The position numbers were made by a program, and so were the translations under genes. From Lepidurus packardi (lineage: Eukaryota; Arthropoda; Branchiopoda; Notostraca; Triopsidae), in contig JAKZAN010000005.1 of NCBI GenBank assembly GCA_023053545.1, positions 8,494,001 through 8,558,000 on the forward strand: a stretch of DNA of 64,000 nt, written 5' to 3'. Below the pieces are notes generated by a model, which was not told the origin of the DNA, searched no databases, and saw nothing but the letters and a program-made list of their open reading frames with translations. Positions 46,001 to 57,700 of the stretch are shown piece after piece; position 1 is the first letter of the stretch, and the number at the start of each line of letters is the position of its first letter.

Positions 46001-49000
46001 AGAAAATGAAAAAAAATGTCACGGCACGTTTTGAGTCCCATTTTCGAGTGCTCATCAATTATTGACTAGAGAGCTTTTAGCCAAAGGTTCGGGAATAGAG
46101 CGACACGGACAGACAGAAGAGAGAGAAACCACTGATTCTATATGAGTTGTGTGGACCCGTTAAGCACACATTTGAGTCCCTTACTCTTCTGAATAGAGAT
46201 AAACGTATGGAGGGAGAGCTTCTGGAGCCTTTTTACAGGGATGGGGAGGGGAAAGAGGAAGGAAGGTTACCTAAACTCTCTCCCCCACGTGTTGTGACAT
46301 TCAGCCAAGTTTGTTTGATTATGGAAAAAAGGCCTGTTGACTTGGGCCCATCCTCTTTTGTTCGCGACTTTCCCTATTCTTCTTGGATGTCCTCTGGGTG
46401 GTTGGTCAGTAAGCGAGCGAGACAGGAACAGACAAAAGAACGAGCCAAAGATACACACACGGCAGCATTAAGGATTCCGTGAATAATTGCGAGCTTCGGG
46501 GCTTTCATTTTCCTTTCCCTGCTTATTACTCGTGCATAAGGCAGAGACCCAAGAAAAATGAGAACAAGACCGAGTGTCACTCACACGTGTATACCCACTG
46601 CCCAGCTCCAGCATTCATGGATTTCTGCCCTTTGACTCTTTCTTCTCCTAAAGAAACAAATCCTTCTTTCGTGTTTGACCTGTGACACCTACTCAATATT
46701 GAAGACAAGAGGCGCACAGAAACTGTTTCTGTTCTCGTTTCATCGCCACGTTAAGTATTCAGGCAGTAATATAATTTAACGAATGCCACATAATTCAAAA
46801 GGATACAAACTACAATTCCCGCTAAATTTATCCTTTCAAAAGACCAACAAAGACTGGGATGACGTTCTACTAGCTATATACCAAATCTCGCGGATGGCCT
46901 GTTTTCCAAAACTTTATTTACGCCGAGTTCTTGCATTCTGCGATCTTGAATCACTTGAACACGGCGATCTTGACTTGACTTCTTGAATTTTCCGACCTTG
47001 AGCTCTTAAATTCTGGGATCTTGAATCTTGAGTTCATGAATTCTGCGAAATCAAGATTCAAGACCACAGAATTCAAGAAATCGAAACCCGAACTCTTGAA
47101 TTCTGCGATCTTTAATCTCTAATTCTTGAATACCGCGATCTTGAATCTTGAATTTTGCAAACTATTGATTCAAGACCGCTGATTTCAAGAAATCGAATCT
47201 CGAGTTCTTCAATTCTGCGATCTTTAATCTTGAGTTCTTGAATACCGCGATCTTGAATCTTGAATTTTCCGAACTATTGATTCAAGACCGCTGATTTCAA
47301 GAAATCGAATCTCGAGTTCTTCAATTCTGCGATCTTTAATCTTGAGTTCTTGAATTCAAGAATACCGCGATCTTGAATCTTCGAATTCTGCGAGCTTGAA
47401 CTGTCGCGGACGGCCTTTTCCCAAAACTTTATTTCTGTTGTTGTCCAAAGCCGGACTGCTCTATCGTACAGTTACCTCCCTTTTTGTACTCCCAAAATGT
47501 CCAACGCCCTGATCCTGACAAAGTATCACCCTCTCCAAGTTATCAACATTATCTAACAAACATCCGCATACCTTATTCTCCCTCGACAATTAGCCTACAT
47601 TGATCCACAAAAAAAGTAAGAAGGAAAATGGGCGTGACATGAAACAAAACTTCATTCCAAAGCAACCAAAATCGAATTATTTTTAAAAAATGGAAAAAAG
47701 GTGGCAAAAAAATCTTTGTTAGAATCGCCAAGTCGATTCGACTCCTCCAAAAAGAGGCGTGGCTCCCAGTCACCAACTAAACATAAGCACACTAGGCTTG
47801 AAGGGGCGTGGCACGCGTGACAGGAAGGAATAAGCCGGTTTCGTGTTTTAAAAAAGAGGCGTGGTTTCAACTCCAAGACATTGTCGCTTCTTCTCTTTGT
47901 TTCACAAAAGGTGCGTGGCAATAACCCTGGAACCAAATTACCCCCCTTCCCCCCTCTCATCAACTCCAAAACTTCTGTACGGGGTGAGGGGCTACTTAGA
48001 AAATGGATCTTATGCCCGGAATCCAAATCGTTTGAAATGATCCTCCGGTATTCCGTAAGTACATCCTTGGCCTGTTCCGCCACGACGGCTCTTAAAGATG
48101 GGCAATTACACCCCCCACCCTCTTCCCTCGCAGCACTATACACCCTCTCTTGCTTGTAGTATTTATGAGGTCCAGAGGCATCGCACCACAAGCTTTCTTC
48201 CGCACTGACCCCGGGTGACCCTTTCTGTATTCCTCTCTATAAACGCTCTCTTTCCCTCTCTCTCCCGGTCTTTTCAGGATGTCCCTTTTGCAAAAAGGAG
48301 AAGAGGCAGCTGCTTTTCCCTCGAGTCGCTTGTCACTCTTCACCCTCTTGGCCACAATCTTGTCTCGTCTGTCCACACCGTTTCCCTATACCACTCACTC
48401 CCCCCTACCCCACTCGTGATAAGCAAATCAAGCAGATCAACCAAATATTTGTGGCGCTTGTCTGGACGCGCCGACGAAAAAAAGAAAAATATACCGACTC
48501 TTCGTCGTCTGAAAAATGTGAAAATTGTTCTTTTCCCTCGAGAAGAAAAAACAAACCCGTCAATTAATTTTCCGACGACTGACCCTCGAGCAAGACAGGT
48601 GGGACAGGCTCAAAATTTACGAACAAACTTCCAACCCTAAATCGTAACAAACTCGGGCCGAGCGTTCCGCCAGTAATTCAGCCAGCATCGCTCCTTTATC
48701 AACTTCGCACCCAAGACCCCCCTCTTCACAACACAGAAAAAACGCCTCAATTGCATCACACAGGATCAATAAGAACCTTCGCAGAGGCCAACGCGATATT
48801 TGTGATCGTGTTACGGGACAAAACAAGTCGAAGAAATGGATACAACAGCAAAACTTACAAGAAAGGAAAGAAAATTAAATCGTGGTCGGTGTTAAGTTGA
48901 AAATGCCCCTCGGAATGTCAGGAAACATTTGATAAAATCTCGAACATTACCTTTTCGGGACCAATTTTCCTAAGTAAAAAGCCCCCAAGTCTTTTCAGCC

Positions 49001-51129
49001 AAAGTGAAGCGAAAAAGCTCATATATTAGACGTAAATGGAGACAAACTCATAAGATAAAAGCGACCCAAGATGTAACCCAAGCACCACCGACAAGGGTGA
49101 AAGTAGCCACTTTTCCTTGCGTCTTTACAGTATATATAAAAATACTTGTTCCCCGCCAGAGAAGGAAGCAAAAGGGGTCCTTGGAAGGAGAGGGAATAAA
49201 GGCTTATCAGTTGAGTCATGTTGATAAGGAGCTTATCAATATGTGGTTGTATGTGTTGTGTGTGAGTGTGTGTATGTCTAGGGTGAAAAACATGCCCTTA
49301 GAATCCCCGAAGCCCCACTTTTACACTCTATCCAGCTTTGGTTTCTTCCGATGTCATAAGTGATACACGGATCCTCTTTCCAATTGTCACGAAGCCTATC
49401 AGTTTATTTTTTTTTATCTATAACTGTACGCAATAACGTAAGTAGGGATGAGGACAAAAAGGGAATGTTTTTGAATCTTTATACAAAATAAAGGGGGGGG
49501 GGGGGGGGATGAAGAAAATCACTGATTTTCCCTCAAATCAACAATCAAGTCCTTGATCTCTCTTGAATTTGTGTAACGGGGCGTGGAATCCACACATGCA
49601 CATGCACTCGAATGAGATATCGAGGAAATTGCTTTTAACAAGGGGCCCCCAAAGGACTTTTTGTCGTACTTTTATTCTTTTTCTCCCTTTCCCCGTCCCT
49701 AGTCCTATTTTATTCTTTCTTTCACTTTTTACTTTTTTTTAAAACAGGGCCTTTTGAACGGGGATCAGTTATACATGTACTAACGATATGCACAAGAGTG
49801 AGGATAGAAGTCAGCTTTTAGCAGCTCGTCACGCAGGGCGTAATTTACATCGAAAAAGCTATATGTTCCTCTCTGTATCTTGTCAATCTAACGATAGCGG
49901 TGGAATTTATTAGCCTTCTTCTTTCTCTCCTATTTGCGTTAGGTATTCTAGCCCGATGTCGTCGTGTTTGCATCCCAGTGCCGGTATATTTTCCTTTTAA
50001 TTACCCTGGCTTTACAACCCAACTGAACACAGACATATTCCAATTATCTCAACTCTACTCATTTTTTTCCCTTATCCATCTTATTAAACCACCCCCTCTC
50101 CCTACCTTATATACAGCGTTCTAAAAGTCAGCGACAGACAAGGGAGGGGAGCAAACGAGTCCATAAATCTTGTCCTTCTGTCTATACTCATTCATCCCAA
50201 TAAAAATCCATGGATGCAAATAAGCTAATCCCTCTCCCTTAGTCCAATAAAACTCGGTTCCATTATGTTCCCGAAAGCACGCTGCTTTCTCAAGAGCCTT
50301 TCATATCAGAGGGAGGGGGCTTGTTCACGTCCCATATGTTTCATTGATCGCACTATAATTATATTATTCTCTATTTTGCTGGCTACAAACTTGGATCGCC
50401 TCAAACCTCTAAAGGCTACAAACAAAAAAAGGCTCCTTTTTACGTTTCAACTCAAAGTCAAACTGGCAAGTTCAGGCCCAAGCTGCCAACAACACTTGTT
50501 CCCTTTAAGCCACGCCCAACTTCTAAAATTCCCCCACTTTCGCTTTCCTGCTTCAATTAAAATTTTCAAATTAATTCCCCTCACTTCCTCATCTCGAACC
50601 TTAACTATCCAAATTGCATTTAAACCTATCTTTTACGGCTTTCATCCAATTTAAAAACCAAGACCAACCTTCTTCTACCCCAGTTCCCCAAACGCTTCAA
50701 CCCAAATCTATCCTTTAAAAAAATCCAATTTCTTTTACACACGCAGAAATTCTCCCTAAAATAAATTTCTCCACATTCAATAATTTCCCTATTGAAGTTT
50801 TAAAAAATATTATATAAAATCTTTTATAAATATATTAAAAATATTTTTAAAATGCATAAAAAATATGTTAAAAATATCTATAAATGTATACACAAATGTT
50901 TAAAAAAAAATTATATAAACATCTAAAAAATACACAAATAGAAAAATAAAAAAAACAAATATTTGAAAAAAAACTGAAGCTTACCTGTCTTCGAAAATAA
51001 AGCGCTCGCCATCGGATTCGATGCAGTGACCTCTGACATCCACGGAGCTGTCGTCTATAGTGATGGGTTGCGGAAAGCCTGATTGGAACCACGTCCCTCG
51101 CCAAGAATCCGGCAACTGGCATGACGAAC
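31063..51129 (-). CDS. Secreted cysteine-rich multi-domain protein, arthropod family (10 exons, 5' end missing)
   Basis: Exons from 5': 50985-51129, 41551-41618, 39865-40116, 38789-39046, 35210-35522, 33295-33359, 32818-32880, 31865-32137, 31349-31741, 31063-31214. All nine junctions keep phase; 660 codons. Motifs in order: CQLPDSWRGTWFQSG, ENCFRCLFIVQRHHNVLQYK, FTFTYSRGHGECRAP, RYQACPDVQGTESS, LATWKEGSTRYMVGRLEH, AQSGDATCTGL, CRFPAWLAAHSHWQTLDG, GYVCMVFYLRDGHVVEFQ, YLIATPLNR. This layout is an uncharacterised arthropod extracellular family; I believe Pfam splits it into DUF7042-DUF7045, not checked. Regular Cys and the opening domain imply secretion. Exon 1 begins with 2 nt of a split codon, so a signal-peptide exon lies upstream, not found. 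The C-terminus ends in a hydrophobic stretch (LWTTLMCLLFACALTRR), possibly a GPI or membrane signal. Intron 1 is 9.4 kb. Function unknown. Confidence 0.85.
31790..31813. repeat. (CT)n microsatellite
   Basis: Dinucleotide run just before the exon 31865-32137 on the plus coordinate, within the intron between exons 8 and 9 of the cysteine-rich gene. Confidence 0.85.
37136..37479. mobile_element. TTAA-flanked MITE, copy 2 (best preserved)
   Basis: 344 bp between TTAA at 37132-37135 and 37480-37483. Ends GGCCACGGTGT and ACACCGTGGCC are perfect 11-bp inverted repeats, 15 bp when the palindromic TTAA is counted. There is no coding capacity. It lies in an intron of the cysteine-rich gene, between the exons at 35210 and 38789. 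Confidence 0.85.
42064..42873 (+). mobile_element. Tigger/pogo-type element, internally deleted
   Basis: Inverted ends: CAGTAGATGCCGCTTTTTGT at 42064 and, on the complement of the right end, CAGTAGATGCCGGTTATTGT (12 identical bases, then high similarity). The right flank is TA; the left flank is TG, consistent with a mutated TA target duplication. Inside, a broken frame from ATG 42499 encodes a CENP-B/pogo N-terminal region: NKKRVDLN, then LKDLPQKEAAVKLGILQSSL, then LKNRYEIN, KRKHMRKCHKVDDALLLWFK, APINRSILLH. At least two frameshifts and a stop break it, and no DDE domain remains in the 810 bp. A dead, non-autonomous copy in the 9.4-kb intron. Confidence 0.8.
46888..47434. repeat. 112-bp minisatellite between ~31-bp direct repeats
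   Basis: Units starting TTCAAGACC recur at 47057, 47169 and 47281, exactly 112 bp apart. Each is built of smaller GAATTCTGCGATCTTGAATC-like words, which continue in degenerate form from about 46925 to 47400. The array is bracketed by TCGCGGATGGCC...CAAAACTTTATTT at 46888-46919 and TCGCGGACGGCC...CAAAACTTTATTT at 47404-47434. It lies in the first long intron of the cysteine-rich gene. Confidence 0.85.
47754..47918. promoter_or_regulatory. Four spaced GGCGTGG (CACCC-type) motifs
   Basis: GGCGTGG at about 47756, 47805 and 47858 and TGCGTGG at 47912, spaced 49-54 bp. GGGCGTGG and CCACGCCC are the core recognised by KLF/Sp zinc-finger factors in other animals. More copies lie in the window at about 25453, 36942, 49578, 50508, 51736 and 56093. 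A regulatory role is inference from motif and spacing. Confidence 0.3.
50761..50984. other. Very AT-rich intron stretch beside first seen exon
   Basis: About 90% A/T with repeated AAAAATAT and TATAAA words, just 3' (minus-strand sense) of exon 50985-51129. Low-complexity; no gene. Confidence 0.6.
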
Positions 51130-52781
51130 CTGTATATATTCGATGCCCCACCCATGTAAAAGAAAAAAAAAAGGAAAAAGAGAAAAAATCATGAGAAAAA
51201 TGTCATTGGCAACCAAATATTCAACTTAGCATGCCTCTTTAATCCCAATTCAATCGCAAATTTCCTGCTGTTCACGCCGAGGCCAAAACCTCAAAAAAAA
51301 AAAAAAAGAGGAAAACGGAACCTCTATCTTTTGTGCTGCTTTTAACAGGGGCCAAGGACACCTAATCAAGGGGCGGGCGACAAAGAGTCTTGGCACCCAA
51401 GTGTGAATCAGTTCGGAGTTGATATTCTTTTGTTAACTTTCCCTTCAAGGATGGAAAATACTCCTCTATAAAATGCATGTATATGTGTATGTGTGCACTT
51501 GATTTGCCCCGGACTTCTTACTCCGAAAGAATGTATTTTCCCTGCCAGTAAATCTTTTTCACATTCAAATGTCTTCTATTCAAATTTGCAAACCAGCAAC
51601 CCCCCGGAAATCTTGGGGGGTGCAAAAGGTTTAAGATTGTGTAGGCTCATTTTCCCATCCTTTCAAGTCCTTCAGTGGCTTCAGTCATAACTTCCCAATA
51701 ACTGTACAGGAACCGCAGGTGTGGGTGCCCAGGGCTTAAGCCACGCCCAGCGATAGGTAGACATCGTTTAAAAATAAATCCCTTTTCGCCCCCGAGTGGC
51801 GTCCTGCATATTTTATATACTTCTAATAGAAAGGTGTATGTCTGTGTGTACGAAACCCCCTTATTTTCCTCGAGTCAATAATTCCTCGTTGGGGAAATAT
51901 AACTTGAAAGCCGAAAATAAACCTCCTAACAAATAAAAATGAGTATTTCTTCCCATTCTTTGCGCTCTTTTATCGCGGTTCCACTAAAGCTTAGTTCATC
52001 GGACGATCCCCCCTTCCCCACCGATGCTGAATTCGTCAATTGAAAAGAAATTCAGGGAGCAGCACAACAGGAGCCAGGAGAAGATTTCTGTGCATTTGAA
52101 AGGACCTGCAATCAAGATCTTCGCGTTGGGCTAAAGCCCTTTTTCACTCCCTGTCATGGTATACAGCTGTGTGACCCTGATGGCCTTTTCACAATATAAT
52201 TCCACCCATCTTTAACCCCCCCTCTACCCCAAAAACCCTCATACTCAATTCCAGGCCGTTGGAAATAACCCTCCAAGTGCGGTAGAATCGAAGAGAATCA
52301 TCACCAGAAAATATAGAGTTCATACAATACCTATCTACGTCACACAGACACGTATAATTAAGTGGAGCAGCTAGATACAGTATACAAGAATAAAAGAAAA
52401 AGAAAGAAAGAGGGCCATTTCCTCTTGAAACTATTCATAAAACAAGAGACCTGTCTGGGAAAGACGAGCTGTAGGCGGTGCTTATCAGAAATCCACGACA
52501 AGGTAGAGAGGGCTTTTAAAATAACCAACGACACTCGAAAAGAAATTAAACAGTCAAGACCTACACGAGTTCCTTACGCTATAAAAAACCCCTAAAGCCA
52601 TGTATTTACCCAGAAAAGGTGGGCGTTATTGTTGTTTTTTCTCCATCAAAGTCTACCCAAACTTCTTTACTAACTCCATTTCGGGCAAGTTTGACAACCG
52701 AATACAATGTAACCTGGATTCTAACTGAAACGATTACCTATCAACTTATTCCCTGCAGAATTGTACCCTTCAACCTTAGAC

Positions 52782-53390
52782 GATACGTTTACCTCACAAA
52801 ATCGTCTGCAGACTGCATTTTTTTTTGTTTATTAGACTTTGTTGAAATATTTAGCGTAAATTTATAATAAACATTTACAATGCATTTTACAGTAAAACAT
52901 TTAACAAAGCATTTCAAAATAAAATTTTACAACAAAAATTTAAAAATGTAAAAATGCAAAAATGTAAAATGCAAAAATGTATTTTTTTGCAATTTTAAAC
53001 AAATTTTCAAAGTATAAAAACAATTGCCTCCAAATTACGTTTTTACTGTTAATTAGAGTTTGCATTACAAACATACTATTTATATTACCGCCATTAATTG
53101 TACTAATATTGCATTTCAAGTACCAAACTGTCTTTGCCAATATACGAAACCCGCCTTCTCATAGACTTCCAAAGTACATGTAGTTCATTTTTTCCTCATT
53201 TTCTTTCTAAATATGACCTTCTCTTTTCCGTCTTACATTTCTTGATCTTGATTTATTCCTTGATCGTCTTACATTATTATGCTCACAACATACTTTATCA
53301 TAAATACTTCAACGAATTCTAATCAATTCTAGTAAATTAAAAAAAGAAAGAAAATTACAGTCTGCAGACGATTTCGTGAGGTAACGTATC
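52782..53390. mobile_element. ~610-bp MITE with 33-34 bp inverted ends
   Basis: Left end 52782-52815 (GATACGTTTACCTCACAAAA...) is the reverse complement of 53358-53390 apart from one indel and one substitution. The interior is AT-rich and non-coding, with TAAAATGCAAAAATGTAAAA-type words near 52950-52980. Target duplication is not obvious (TTAGAC before, ACAGGT after). Superfamily not assigned. Confidence 0.75.
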
Positions 53391-54459
53391 ACAGGTTTAA
53401 TTGGCAGAAAAACAAAAATCGAATATGCCTAAAGATTAAAGATATAACGAATTAAAGATTAAAGATTTTTTTAACAAAAGTAAATTGCTTCTCCAAAAAA
53501 GTATATCTTCTACAACCCCTACATGGATTTCCATCCCAATTTGCAAAATGACATTAAATCATAGTTTCAATTCCTCCCCTCCCAAAACGGCCACCTGAAG
53601 CTGAGGTAAAACGTGCGAAACCCCCCATGGAATGGCGTTTTCCCCATTTAATTAAGAGCTCTATTCTACCCAACTTACCCTTCTATCTCATAAACTCACC
53701 CATAACAAGGAACTCCAATCATTCATCCCAAACTCGCACCTAAACATATACACCCCCACAGATAAATAGGTTGGATTTAACCACACGACAAAAGAAGAAC
53801 CCCCAAATTCGTAACTCAAGTCCAAAGACTTAATTCCCTGTGCGGGACAGCAGTTTTGCCCATTATAACCTGGCGCGCACTCACCCAAATTGCGTACATA
53901 TACATATTTATATCACAGAGACCCTTCTATGTCCTTGTTTTAATGCAACTCTCACATGCATAAGCCCCACACCTTATAACCAGTCCTTTTTTTTCAATGT
54001 TCTCTATAGTCGCAATCTCTCTTTTTCCCTCTCACTCTCGCTATACTTCACTGCTCTCTGAAACGGACGCCCATTTGGCCTCTTTTTTTTTCCGCCTGTC
54101 CTTTTTATACTTTATAGGGCCTCGTTATTTTCGTGTCCCAGACTCATTTCGCCTCCCTTTTTTCACCCATACTCCTCAACGATCTGAAACTCTGCCTGAT
54201 TAGAATAAATTTTTTTGGGGTCCTGCTCGTGAAGGCGGATTCTTGTCCAAATAACAATACCTCTTTACGCAAAACAGCGTGTGAATTTCCGCTGTTTACC
54301 GCCATATGTCTTCACACGCGACTTCTTTCCCTGATCAAACTAATAAGAAACAATGTTTCCACGCTGCTCGATCGCGATATTCCGTCCTTCAGTAACAAAC
54401 CCTTTTAACGAACACGAAACTTCTAATATGCAAAACGCTTCGCTGATTTAAACTGTAGA

Positions 54460-54785
54460 TACGAGGCGTTTATGCAAATATTACCAGAAGACCGGGATTC
54501 CCACTTCCCCTTTTTTTATTTAACCTCCGAAGTGAAAAAAAACACGTTCCAGACAGTGAGCGCGAGAGGAAGCGAGGCTGTAAGGCTCCACTAAATGAGG
54601 CGTCAAGTTAACGCCAAGAAATCACGTGACGGTGGCCCAAATCGTACAATCAAAGCTCCAGAAACCAGCCAGGAAAGAAAAAAGAAAAGAAAAAACAACC
54701 AGAGCACTCCGGAAGGAATGAAGACTTGTTATTTGCATGATAACGATCTGCAACATCCACAACTCCGCTTATGCAAATCTGCCTA
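54460..54785. promoter_or_regulatory. Cluster of three octamer (ATGCAAAT) motifs
   Basis: ATGCAAAT or its complement at about 54473, 54734 and 54769, with a CACGTG at about 54623. Octamers are bound by POU-homeodomain factors. Only motif density supports this; chance in AT-rich DNA is possible. Confidence 0.2.
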
Positions 54786-57700
54786 ACCTAACATCACCCC
54801 ACCAACCCCTCTTCGGAATAAATAAAAAAAAAGAAAATTGATTTAAATAAATAAAATCTCATTTCGGTGACTTGCCAAATAAAACTCAAGCCACGAGACC
54901 TTCTCGATATGGAACTGAGTGATTTGTTGAAAGCTCCCCCCTCTTAAAAAAAAAAACATATATAAAAAGACAGTGGGCGTGTGGCCATCTGATTATGTAA
55001 ATGAACTACATGTCGTGGGGTTGTCCAACTGACCCTCTCTTTTGCGAGCTTTTTTATTTTCTACCCTATTTTTTTTTATTTATTTTCCTAGAGTCCAAAG
55101 GTCGCCCTCTTCGTTCTCCATCCCAACAAGAAAGCCTTCATTCCAATTATATGTTCAGACTTGGATCAGACCGAACCGAAGATTTTAAGGCATTTAAAAA
55201 TAAATTCTAGAAAAAAATCTAGAAAAATTGGGGAGGGGGATTTACGTCAGTAAAATATCTACTTAAAAAATCCGAGCCAAGTTTCGGGTCAGTCCTGGGC
55301 AGTTTTCCAATTCCCGTTTCGGTTCAGACACCCGAAATGAAATATCTTGGAAAGCAAAACGAAAGGAATCGTTCTAAAAAACGGAAGGGGGGATTACAAA
55401 AAGAAGGGTTAACGCCAGTCAAAATTTCATCAAGACTGGAGCTACACAAGACCGGCGTGGTAATTAGACCCGAGGGAGAAATTTCGTGGGAGGCGCATAT
55501 CAAACTGTCCAAGAGTGCAAATTTTGAGGCCAAAATTTCCATATAATAGGTATATATCGTCTCAACGGTCCCGTTTCTACGCCAAAGAAAACCTCAAATA
55601 AAATAATAAAAAAAACGGACGCCATCAAGAGAATGAAACTGTTTTGCATATAATGGACTACTTAGCTGGCTTAGAAACAACACCTTTTGCACTTTCACAG
55701 CAACTAGGGTTCCCATCACTTTAATGCTCATGTGGAGCAGTGCAAAAGGGGCTTGCTCCTTTTAACTGTAATTTCATCAGAGTTAACGGACGTTGCTGCT
55801 GCGGAGCCAGAGAAGGATGAGACGGACATGGACGAGATGGAGCGAACAGCACAGAGAAGAGCTAAGAGCAGAAGAGAGAGACCCAAAGCCATAAAGGCAT
55901 AAAGCTGTCCAGCCCCTTACAACATTACGGATCCATTAAGGGCTCCAACGGTTTTCACAGCACGACAGATGGAAATCGCAGAAAATGCTCTGCTATGGCC
56001 CAACATCTCCTCCATCTCGCCCAAGGAAAATGGAAGAATACAAAAAAAACCAGCGAAAAACTCGTTAAAACCATAAGCGGACGCATTTACACAGCCACGC
56101 CTCTTCCTTCTGCATGTTGTCCGAGAAAAAAAAAACATAGTTTTCATCTCACCTGGTCCTCTTTCCAAGAGATAAAGAACAAGAAAACAGGTCCTAAACG
56201 CATCTATTTCCCCGAGAAAATGACTCCAATTCATCTGTTTCTCTAAAGAAAACGACTCCGAACCCCGGAAAGACAGCCCAGATCCACAGATAAGAGGTGT
56301 AATGACTGGAAAGACCGAGCAAAGACACCCCAACGAAGAAAAAAAAGAAAAAACGAACCAAACGTCAACAATGAATCTTTACAACAGGAACAGGTTTTGG
56401 GGGCAATAACCACTCCTGTGCGCAACAATGAAACGCTATCCTCCCACGCCTGGCCTTGCACCTCTCGAACAACGAAAAACTAGGGCCCATCTATAAAAAC
56501 CATTACACAAAGCCAACCCAATTATTCCTGACTTTTTCCCCACAAACTGCCCAAAGGCTCGCATGTAGTGAGCTTCGTTGCGGAGGAATTTCTGGAAATG
56601 ATTTTCCCAAAAAGAACAAAAAAAATGCCTCGCCAATTTCACACCCACTATTTATTCGGGGTCGAACAGCTATAGCTCCCAAGACAAAACGACGGCCCGT
56701 CGACATCATCGCCTGCCCTTGGTAAATTGCATCCAGGACCTGAGAAAACGTATATAATGACCATTGGGGTAGCCATAAACCAGGGCAGTTAAAAGCGCCA
56801 GGTTGACGAGAAATTTCACGGCGTATTCGATGTGGACTTGGTCTCCTATCACCTCCTGTTTGGTTTCGGATTCTTGCAGCACGTAAAGAAGACAAGTTAA
56901 AACCCAAGAAAAAAAAGTAAAAAAAAAAAAAAAAAATAGGCCCAAAGAGAGGAAGTCAAGCATTGTTAGCAGACCTTCGGCTCTTGCATACACATACAAG
57001 CTCCGCGTTAATTGCTTCCCAGCTCTTCTCTCTCGACTCCCATAAAAGTGTCGGTAGACTCAGGGCCAGCTCAGGGTGAAAAATTCTCCCTTGTCTTAAA
57101 GGGGACTTCTCACCCTTATAGCCATCCAAAAAGAGGAAAAAAGAAGAATAGCTTTTGGCGAGGGGGGTATAGATGCCAGTACCAAAACGCGAGTTCTTCT
57201 GCTCTACCAACTGTAAAGCTCGTCTTATCCGTCTCTATTACTCATAGCCAGCCCCCACAAAGAGCGCATTTACAGATAGCAAGAATGCTAAATGAACCAA
57301 ACCCTTGTAACCGACACCCCCCCCCCCCCCAAAAAAAAAGGCGAAGAAAAGAAAAAAATTAGCCCCGGAGTAAGATTTCCTTGCTCATTAAAAGCCTTAA
57401 CGTGTTCCTTTTTTTGGGGGGTTGGCGTTTTTCCTAACAAGGTGCTTCCCAAACTGTACTCTTGTTTTCCGTTACTAACGATTCTAATAAATAGTGGCCC
57501 TTTCTAACTAAAATTACGTCACTGAAAGAAATCCAATACAATATAAGTTCAGAACGTTTGGAAATTGGACACAATTTGGAACTCTTAGGAAAAGACAAAA
57601 AATTACAAAAACGAGGCTCTAAAGTTGAGGAAATGGCTTTTTAATAGCTCTAATGAAGCAACTCGGGGACTCGTTTTTAGTTACCGCACATCTATCTACG

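Noticed and set aside
48215-48640. 141-codon plus-strand open frame
   Set aside because: Inside a clear intron of the minus-strand gene, low-complexity Ser/Lys composition, no homology recognised.
56706-56999. Hydrophobic minus-strand frame as missing signal-peptide exon of the cysteine-rich gene
   Set aside because: No ATG at the right place and no phase-1 donor to match the exon at 50985-51129.
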